Below are positions 1 to 4,016 of a stretch of DNA of 6,225 bases, in pieces. A program made the translations under genes and the position numbers. The notes under the pieces were generated by a model. It was not told the origin of the DNA, ran no database searches, and saw only the letters and a program-made list of their open reading frames with translations. This DNA comes from Rubritepida sp. (GTDB lineage: Bacteria > Pseudomonadota > Alphaproteobacteria > Acetobacterales > Acetobacteraceae): contig JALHNW010000115.1 in the NCBI GenBank assembly GCA_022843345.1, forward strand, positions 1-6,225. The letters run 5' to 3'. The first letter of the stretch is position 1. The number at the start of each line of letters is the position of its first letter.

Positions 1-204
1 CGGGCGCGCGCCCTGGGCCGGGGCGGCGGGCGCCGCGCCGGCGGCGCGCTTCTTCACCACCTCCACCTGCACCACCTTGGAGCGGCCGTGGCTGAAGGAC
101 TGGCGGACGCTGCCGGCGTCCACCGTCTTGTTCAGCTCCAGCCGGCCCGCGGGTCGCAGGCTCAGCCGGCTCTTGGCCGCATCCTGATCGTTCTGGTCGC
201 TCAT
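1..204 (-). CDS. infB: Translation initiation factor IF-2, N-terminal fragment (runs off the left edge)
   Basis: IF-2 is the GTPase that brings initiator fMet-tRNA to the 30S subunit and promotes subunit joining. Only the first 68 codons are in the window, so the GTPase core is not visible. After an ATG at 204-202 the protein begins MSDQNDQDAAKSRLSLRP and continues with GRLELNKTVDAGSVRQSFSH (residues about 20-39) and GRSKVVQVEVVKKR (40-53). This is the conserved IF-2 N-terminal motif typical of Alphaproteobacteria. It then enters an Ala/Pro-rich stretch, the start of the usual low-complexity linker. No strong Shine-Dalgarno is seen: GGAACGG lies close to the ATG, and AGGAAAG is about 17 nt away, too far. 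The gene follows ylxR in the rimP operon order known from many bacteria. The identification rests on a short but characteristic segment. Confidence 0.9.
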   Translation of the reverse strand, partial: MSDQNDQDAAKSRLSLRPAGRLELNKTVDAGSVRQSFSHGRSKVVQVEVVKKRAAGAAPAAPAQGARP

Positions 205-229
205 CCGCCGTTCCGAACCAACTTTCCTG

Positions 230-247
230 GGGCCGGCGAACCGGCCC
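230..247 (-). other. RNA hairpin with TTCG loop in the ylxR-infB spacer
   Basis: On the minus strand this is a perfect 7-bp stem, GGGCCGG paired with CCGGCCC, closed by a TTCG loop. It lies between the ylxR stop (256-254) and the infB ATG (204). No T-run follows, so it is not a classic intrinsic terminator. The loop-closing pair is G-C rather than the extra-stable C-G form of cUUCGg. I infer a structured intercistronic element that could stabilise or mark an mRNA processing end, or affect infB translation. The structure is seen in the sequence; the function is not. Confidence 0.55.
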
Positions 248-253
248 TGAACC

Positions 254-922
254 TCAATGAAGGCCTGGATTCGCGCCCTGCGGCGTTCCCACCGCGGGCG
301 ATCCCGACCCAGCCCCCTGGGGGGCCGTAACTCCCGCGAAGCCGGCCAACCGGGCCGCCTCCACCTGCAACGCGCCCGCCAGCTTCCCCGGCAGCACCGC
401 GACGTGGACCGCGCGGTCCCGCCCGAACACGGCCCCCAGCTCCTCGCCCGAGAGCGGCGTATAGACCGGCAGCTCCCGATTGCCCAACAGGCGCTCGCGC
501 TCCGCAGGGCTGCCATCGGAGGCCTGCATGAGCAGCGCCACCGGCCGGTTCCGCAGCCAGTCCAGCACCGCCTCCCGGCCCGCCACCGCCTCCCCGCCGC
601 GACGCGCGAAGCCGAGGAAGTCGCGGATGCGGGAACGGAGCATCCCGTGGATCATCCCTTGAAGATCATCCGGGAGCTGAACCGCGCCGCGCGCCGCCTT
701 CGCGAAGGCCCCGGTCTTCAGGGCCTTCCTCAACGCCTCGTCCTGCGCCTTCAACCATAGGCCCCTGCCGGGCAGACGTCCAGCCGGATCGGGCACCAGC
801 TCGCGCGAGGGGCCCAGCGCGAAGCGCAGCATCGCCTCCTTGGGCAGGGTCTCGCGGGTGACGATGCAGCGCCTCAGCGGGCCGCGTTCGGCGTCCGGGT
901 CATTGGTCCTGGGGTTGCTCAA
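254..922 (-). CDS. ylxR: YlxR-family (DUF448) RNA-binding protein with C-terminal L7Ae-like domain
   Basis: This 222-residue protein is encoded between nusA and infB, the usual place for YlxR. Residues about 15-90 form the DUF448 domain, with the RRCIVTRE signature at 17-24, a hydrophobic core around LRFALGP (32-38), and the GRGLW motif (52-56) in place of the family GRGAY/W. Residues about 95-196 (SRIRDFLGFARRGGEAVAGR onward) resemble an L7Ae/L30e RNA-binding fold, a fusion known in Alphaproteobacteria; DUF448 proteins of Firmicutes are only about 90 residues. The tail from about 200 is Gly/Pro/Ala-rich and probably disordered. The start is a TTG at 922-920, chosen because a strong Shine-Dalgarno (GAGGAGGT) precedes it. 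The only nearby ATG (903-901) is in another frame and stops after nine codons. The gene overlaps nusA by 23 nt, so the two are probably translationally coupled. The exact role is unsettled; RNA binding and regulation are proposed for the family. Confidence 0.88.
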   Translation of the reverse strand: MSNPRTNDPDAERGPLRRCIVTRETLPKEAMLRFALGPSRELVPDPAGRLPGRGLWLKAQDEALRKALKTGAFAKAARGAVQLPDDLQGMIHGMLRSRIRDFLGFARRGGEAVAGREAVLDWLRNRPVALLMQASDGSPAERERLLGNRELPVYTPLSGEELGAVFGRDRAVHVAVLPGKLAGALQVEAARLAGFAGVTAPQGAGSGSPAVGTPQGANPGLH

Positions 923-2447
923 CCGGCACCTCCTCGCCCTCGAACCAATGCTGGCGCGCGGCCATGATGATGGCGTTCGCCGTCTCCTCGTCCATCTGCG
1001 CCTCGCCGATGATCTCCACCAGCTCGTCCGACGCCAGGTCCGCCAGGTCGTCCATCGTCTTGACGCCCGCCTCGCCCAGCTGCACCAGCATGGCGGCGGT
1101 GAAGGAGCCGAGGTCCACCAGCGCGTCGGACACGCCCATCTCGATGCGCTTCTCGTCCGCCTGGGCCTCCTTCAGCTCCAGGAAGGCGCTCGCGCGGCGC
1201 TTCAGCTCGGCGGCGATGTTCTCGTCGAAGCCCTCGATGGAGGCCAGCTCGTCGTCGTCCACCTCCACCACTTCCTCGATGGAGCCGTAGCCCTCGGTCA
1301 CCAGCAGGCCGGCGATCACGTCGTCCACGTCCAGCCCCTCGACGAACAGGCCGGAGCGCTTGCGGAAATCCTCCTGCCGGCGCTCCGATTCGCCCGCTTC
1401 CGTCAGGATGTCGATGTCGTAGCGCGTGAGCTGCGAGGCGAGCCGCACGTTCTGCCCGCGCCGGCCGATGGCGAGGCTCAGCTGCTCGTCGGGCACCACC
1501 ACCTCGACGCGCTTGCCCTCGTCGTCGATCACCACCTTGGACACCTCGGCCGGCGCCATGGCGTTGACGATGAAGGTGGCGATGTCGGACGCCCAGGGGA
1601 TGATGTCGATCTTCTCGCCCTGCAACTCCGCCACCACGGCCTGCACGCGCGAGCCGCGCATGCCGACGCAGGCGCCCACGGGATCAATGGAGCTGTCGCG
1701 CGAGATCACGGCCATCTTGGCGCGCGAGCCGGGGTCGCGCGCCACCGCCTTGATCTCGATGATGCCCTCGTAGATCTCCGGCACCTCCTGCGCGAACAGC
1801 TTGGCCAGGAAGCCGGGATGCGTGCGGGAGAGGAAGATCTGCGGCCCGCGCACCTCCTCGCGCACGTCGTAGATGTAGGCGCGCACGCGGTCGCCGTTCT
1901 TGAACGCCTCGCGCGGGATGGTCTCGTCGCGGCGCAGCAGCGCCTCGGCGCGGCCGCCCAGCTCCACCATCAGGTTGCCGTATTCGGTGCGCTTGACGGT
2001 GCCGTTGATGATCTCGCCGACGCGGTCCTTGAACTCGTCGTACTGCTTCTTGCGCTCCACCTCGCGCACGCGCTGCACGATCACCTGCTTGGCGGTCTGC
2101 GCGCCGATGCGGCCGAAGTCGATCGGCGGCAGCGGGTCCACGATGTACTCGCCCACCTGGATGCCGGGCTTCACCTTCTGCGCGATGCGCACCGGCATCT
2201 GCGCCTCCTCGTCCTCCACCGCGTCGTCGGGCACGACGAGCGTCCAGCGGGACAGGGCGACGGCGCCGTTGCGGCGGTCGATGGTGGCGCGGATGTCCTT
2301 GTTGATGCCGTAGGTCTGGCGGCCGGCCTTGCCCATGGCAAGCTCCATCGCCTCCAGCACCTCCTCCTTCTCGATCATCTTCTCGCGCGCCACGGCCTCG
2401 GCGACCTGGAGGAACTCCGGGCGGGGCGGGGAAATCTCGAGGGCCAT
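900..2447 (-). CDS. nusA: Transcription termination/antitermination factor NusA
   Basis: NusA binds RNA polymerase and nascent RNA, and modulates pausing, intrinsic termination and antitermination of rRNA operons. The 515-residue product has the full alphaproteobacterial and enteric layout: an RNAP-binding N-terminal domain (about 1-130), an S1 domain (about 136-207, with [15 protein letters not shown]), KH1 (about 230-300, GMRG loop at 262-265), KH2 (about 305-350, GRRG loop at 328-331), and two acidic C-terminal helix-hairpin-helix repeats (about 369-420 and 441-500). E. coli NusA is 495 residues. The KH core segment around [15 protein letters not shown] is highly conserved. The ATG at 2447-2445 is 1 nt after the rimP stop, with a modest GGGAAG purine stretch upstream. 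The gene lies downstream of rimP and upstream of ylxR and infB, as in many bacteria. No key motif appears damaged. Confidence 0.97.
   Translation of the reverse strand: MALEISPPRPEFLQVAEAVAREKMIEKEEVLEAMELAMGKAGRQTYGINKDIRATIDRRNGAVALSRWTLVVPDDAVEDEEAQMPVRIAQKVKPGIQVGEYIVDPLPPIDFGRIGAQTAKQVIVQRVREVERKKQYDEFKDRVGEIINGTVKRTEYGNLMVELGGRAEALLRRDETIPREAFKNGDRVRAYIYDVREEVRGPQIFLSRTHPGFLAKLFAQEVPEIYEGIIEIKAVARDPGSRAKMAVISRDSSIDPVGACVGMRGSRVQAVVAELQGEKIDIIPWASDIATFIVNAMAPAEVSKVVIDDEGKRVEVVVPDEQLSLAIGRRGQNVRLASQLTRYDIDILTEAGESERRQEDFRKRSGLFVEGLDVDDVIAGLLVTEGYGSIEEVVEVDDDELASIEGFDENIAAELKRRASAFLELKEAQADEKRIEMGVSDALVDLGSFTAAMLVQLGEAGVKTMDDLADLASDELVEIIGEAQMDEETANAIIMAARQHWFEGEEVPVEQPQDQ
928..936 (-). 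promoter_or_regulatory. Strong Shine-Dalgarno for ylxR, embedded in nusA
   Basis: Read on the minus strand, GAGGAGGTG precedes CCGG and then the TTG at 922-920, giving near-ideal spacing. The same bases encode Glu-Glu-Val near the C-terminus of NusA. This site decides the ylxR start, because no in-frame ATG exists upstream of the conserved RRCIVT motif. Confidence 0.7.
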
Positions 2448-2448
2448 G

Positions 2449-2973
2449 TCAGTTCTTCCCTTGGGCAGGCTGTTCGGTGAAGGCGATCAGCGCGTCGGTG
2501 AGGACGAGGCGCGCGCGGCGGATCTGCTCGCGCGGGAGCGCCACCTCGCCGCCCTCGTCCAGCCGCAGGCGCGCGTGGGTGAGGTCGGCGCCGAGCACGG
2601 TGCCGCGGAAGCGCTTGCGCCCGTCGAGCGGGATCATGAGCTCCACCGTCGCCAGGTGGCCGGCGAAGCGCTCGAAATCCTTGGTGCGGGTCAGCGGGCG
2701 GTCGATGCCGGGGCTGCTCACCTCCAGCATCCATTCCGCCTTGATGGGGTCCGCCACGTCGAGCACGGCGCCGACCGCGTGGCTGATCTCCTCGCAATCC
2801 TCCACCCGGAAGGGGGCGCCGTCGGCGCGGTCGGCCATGATCTGGACGACCGGCTTCTCCTTGCCGCTCACCTGCACGCGCACGAGCTCGTAGCCCATGT
2901 GCTCGATGGTGGGCGCGACCAGGTCGGCGATGCGGGCGTCGAGGCCTTCGAGGCGCGGGCGTTCAGGGGACAA
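2449..2973 (-). CDS. rimP: Ribosome maturation factor RimP
   Basis: RimP (YlxS) assists 30S subunit assembly and is usually encoded just before nusA. Recognisable parts are [20 protein letters not shown] (about residues 15-34 from the chosen start), [20 protein letters not shown] (about 56-75), and the signature [13 protein letters not shown] (about 82-94). A C-terminal SH3-like part follows and ends with QPAQGKN. The start is uncertain. The frame has no ATG before the conserved core; TTG codons occur at 3009, 2979 and 2973. I choose 2973 (174 aa) because it lies after the terminator-like hairpin and leaves a short leader before LDARIADL; 3009 would place that hairpin inside the coding region. 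No clear Shine-Dalgarno precedes any of them. The stop is 1 nt before the nusA ATG, indicating tight coupling. Confidence 0.9.
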   Translation of the reverse strand: MSPERPRLEGLDARIADLVAPTIEHMGYELVRVQVSGKEKPVVQIMADRADGAPFRVEDCEEISHAVGAVLDVADPIKAEWMLEVSSPGIDRPLTRTKDFERFAGHLATVELMIPLDGRKRFRGTVLGADLTHARLRLDEGGEVALPREQIRRARLVLTDALIAFTEQPAQGKN

Positions 2974-2977
2974 TGCC

Positions 2978-3002
2978 AAAAAGGCGGCCCCGGAAGGCCA
3001 CC
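2978..3002 (-). terminator. Intrinsic terminator-like hairpin in the rimP leader (candidate attenuator)
   Basis: On the minus strand GGTGGCC (3002-2996) pairs with GGCCGCC (2989-2983) across a TTCCGG loop, and five T residues follow (2982-2978). The 7-bp stem is complete apart from one T-G wobble. It has the form of a rho-independent terminator reading towards rimP. It lies after a candidate promoter and just before the most probable rimP start, so it could attenuate the rimP-nusA-ylxR-infB operon. Leader attenuators upstream of rimP have been proposed in other proteobacteria, and NusA itself affects termination at such hairpins. The alternative is that it ends antisense transcription arriving from the vapBC side. 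Confidence 0.6.
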
Positions 3003-3034
3003 CCCTCAAGTGATCGGGTTGTGTGCGAGGCCTT

Positions 3035-3063
3035 GTTATGGCGCGTCAGGCAAGGGCGCGCAA
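3035..3063 (-). promoter_or_regulatory. Candidate sigma-70-type promoter for rimP-nusA-ylxR-infB
   Basis: On the minus strand TTGCGC (3063-3058) and CATAAC (3040-3035) are separated by exactly 17 bp. The -35 matches TTGACA at 3 of 6 positions and the -10 matches TATAAT at 4 of 6. The predicted start is near 3028, giving a leader of roughly 55 nt to the rimP TTG at 2973, with the terminator-like hairpin inside it. The call rests on the motif match and position only. Confidence 0.4.
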
Positions 3064-3070
3064 GATGTCG

Positions 3071-3097
3071 TTGAATCCAGGGTGATTTGGATATACA
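3071..3097 (+). promoter_or_regulatory. Candidate vapBC promoter
   Basis: TTGAAT (3071-3076) and TATACA (3092-3097) form a possible -35/-10 pair with a short 15-bp spacer. This is the most AT-rich patch in a very GC-rich window and lies immediately before the antitoxin gene. If used, transcription would begin near 3104, so the transcript would have almost no leader before the ATG at 3106, or about 14 nt before a GTG at 3118. The short spacer lowers confidence. Confidence 0.35.
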
Positions 3098-3107
3098 TGA
3101 TGGATAT
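3088..3107 (+). repeat. Direct repeat TGGATAT x2 at the vapB promoter, possible operator half-sites
   Basis: TGGATAT occurs at 3088-3094 and again at 3101-3107, a 13-bp period that overlaps the candidate -10 and the start of vapB. VapB antitoxins usually bind repeated or palindromic sites at their own promoter, alone or with VapC, to autorepress. The repeat is exact but short, so it may be chance. The operator role is inference from the family. Confidence 0.3.
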
Positions 3108-3336
3108 GGGAAATGTCGTGAAGACCCGCCTGTTCCTGTCCAACCGCACCCAGGCCGTGCGGCTCCCCAAGGACGTCGCCTTCCCGCCCGGGGTGGAGGA
3201 GGTCGAGATCATCCGCGAGGGCAACCGCTTGGTCATCGTGCCGGCGGGGCGCCGCTGGGAGGATTTCTTCGCCGAGCCAGGCGTGGACTTTCCCGACCGT
3301 GAGCAGCCGGGGTGGCAGGAGCGCGAATCTTTCTGA
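3106..3336 (+). CDS. vapB: VapB-family antitoxin (MazE/AbrB-type DNA-binding domain)
   Basis: The antitoxin neutralises the VapC RNase and represses the operon. From the chosen ATG the product is 76 residues. The N-terminal swapped-hairpin (AbrB/MazE) fold is marked by KTRLFLSNRTQAVRLPKDVA (6-25) and by EVEIIREGNRLVIVPAG (32-48). The C-terminal part, WEDFFAEPGVDFPDREQP (51-68) ending in QERESF, is the type of segment that binds the toxin. Possible starts in frame are ATG at 3097, 3100 and 3106 and GTG at 3118. The GTG would give MKTRLFLSN, also typical of the family and compatible with a TSS near 3104. No strong Shine-Dalgarno distinguishes them. The stop overlaps the vapC ATG (TGATG), the usual antitoxin-first order with coupling. 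The gene is divergent from rimP. Confidence 0.88.
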   Translation: MGNVVKTRLFLSNRTQAVRLPKDVAFPPGVEEVEIIREGNRLVIVPAGRRWEDFFAEPGVDFPDREQPGWQERESF

Positions 3337-3743
3337 TGCTGCGCTACATGCTGGACACCTCCGTCTGCATCCGCCTCCTTCGTCGTGCCGCTCCCTCGCT
3401 GGAGGCGCGTTTCGCGGTCGCGGCGGACACCCTTGCCTTGTCCACGATCGCCCAGGTCGAACTCCTGCGCGGCATCCCGCGTTCCCGCGAACCCGATCGC
3501 AGCGCGGCCAAGGTGAAGCGCTTGCTGGACCGGCTGGAGGTCCTTTCCTTCGACGGTGCCGCGGCGGAGCATGCCGCCGACATCTCGGCGGTGCAGGCCG
3601 CGCGGGGCAGCATGATCGGGCCCTTCGACACCCTCATCGCCGGCCACGCCCGGTCCCGCGGCCTCGTCGTCGTCACCGGCAACCTGCGGGAGTTCTCCCG
3701 CGTCGAGGGCCTGCGCTGCGAGGATTGGGAGGCGGCCGCCTAG
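3336..3743 (+). CDS. vapC: VapC-family PIN-domain ribonuclease toxin
   Basis: VapC toxins are Mg2+-dependent endoribonucleases; studied members cut initiator tRNA, other tRNAs or the 23S sarcin-ricin loop. The target here cannot be read from sequence. The 135-residue product has the PIN acidic set: Asp7 in MLDTSVCIRLL, Glu42 in STIAQVELLRG, Asp98 in IGPFDTLIAGHA, and Asn116 in VTGNLREF at the position where many members carry N or D. The ending GLRCEDW is also typical of this subfamily. The ATG at 3336 overlaps the vapB stop as TGATG. AGGAG at 3317-3321 is 14 nt upstream, rather far, so translation probably depends on coupling to vapB. An in-frame ATG at 3348 is a less likely start. The catalytic residues are intact, so the toxin looks functional. 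Confidence 0.93.
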   Translation: MLRYMLDTSVCIRLLRRAAPSLEARFAVAADTLALSTIAQVELLRGIPRSREPDRSAAKVKRLLDRLEVLSFDGAAAEHAADISAVQAARGSMIGPFDTLIAGHARSRGLVVVTGNLREFSRVEGLRCEDWEAAA

Positions 3744-4016
3744 GTTTCCCCTTCCCCTTTGCCCCCATCCGCGTCATATACCCGCCGCCGGCCCGGCGAT
3801 CCGGGGCGGCGCAACCGCGCCATGCGGCGGGTTGTCAGAGCCTCCAGCGATTCCTCCCCCAACGGGTCTGGCGGCGTTTCCGGCCACATGGCACCCGCCG
3901 CGGCGCGCAATCGCCCGGCCCCCCATGCGCCCCGAGACGCCGAGAGCCTCCCGCGCAAGGGACCCGGTGTCGCGTACGGACTGCCACCCTGCCGCGTCGC
4001 GCATGAAGGACGACGC
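3744..4016 (+). other. vapC-pnp spacer with structured, GC-rich pnp leader
   Basis: These 273 nt contain no recognisable gene. They open with a pyrimidine tract (TTTCCCCTTCCCCTTTG, 3745-3761), then TCATATAC (3774-3781), whose TATACC could be a -10 but has no good -35 at proper spacing. Short GC hairpins follow: CGCCG/CGGCG at 3785-3797 with a 3-nt loop, and GCGGCG (3871-3876) with CGCCGC (3896-3901) enclosing GCCACATGGC. No hairpin with a T-run ends vapC, so read-through from vapBC into pnp is possible. In enterobacteria the pnp leader hairpin is cut by RNase III and bound by PNPase for autoregulation; a similar role here is only conjecture. No rpsO is present. Confidence 0.45.
4006..4010 (+). 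promoter_or_regulatory. Shine-Dalgarno for pnp
   Basis: AAGGA lies 6 nt before the ATG at 4017. It fixes the pnp start at the conserved MFDNYFRK N-terminus, even though the frame stays open upstream to the vapC stop. Confidence 0.75.

Noticed and set aside
840..2480. A very long open frame (546 codons) on the plus strand, antisense to nusA, rich in Leu, His, Ala, Val and Asp.
   Set aside because: It mirrors nusA, whose domains and conserved motifs are unmistakable on the other strand. The skewed composition is what a high-GC gene gives in its antisense frame; no family is recognised.
2993..3034. An antiterminator in which AAGGCC (3034-3029, minus strand) pairs with GGCCTT inside the rimP terminator stem.
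   Set aside because: The candidate promoter puts the transcription start near 3028, so the upstream AAGGCC would lie outside the RNA. AGGCCT-type words are also frequent here.
3010..3096. A tRNA gene upstream of rimP, as with metY in E. coli.
   Set aside because: No acceptor stem, T-loop GTTCGA-type box or cloverleaf could be found on either strand.
2329..3096. A long N-terminal extension of vapB reading through from inside rimP/nusA.
   Set aside because: The upstream part is antisense to rimP and nusA, and the antitoxin family begins at the KTRLFLSN strand.
3822..4016. Possible 65-residue N-terminal extension of PNPase from the in-frame ATG at 3822; the frame is open back to the vapC stop.
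   Set aside because: The extension has no resemblance to PNPase. The family start MFDNYFRK is preceded by AAGGA at ideal spacing. Open frames of this length are common at this GC content.
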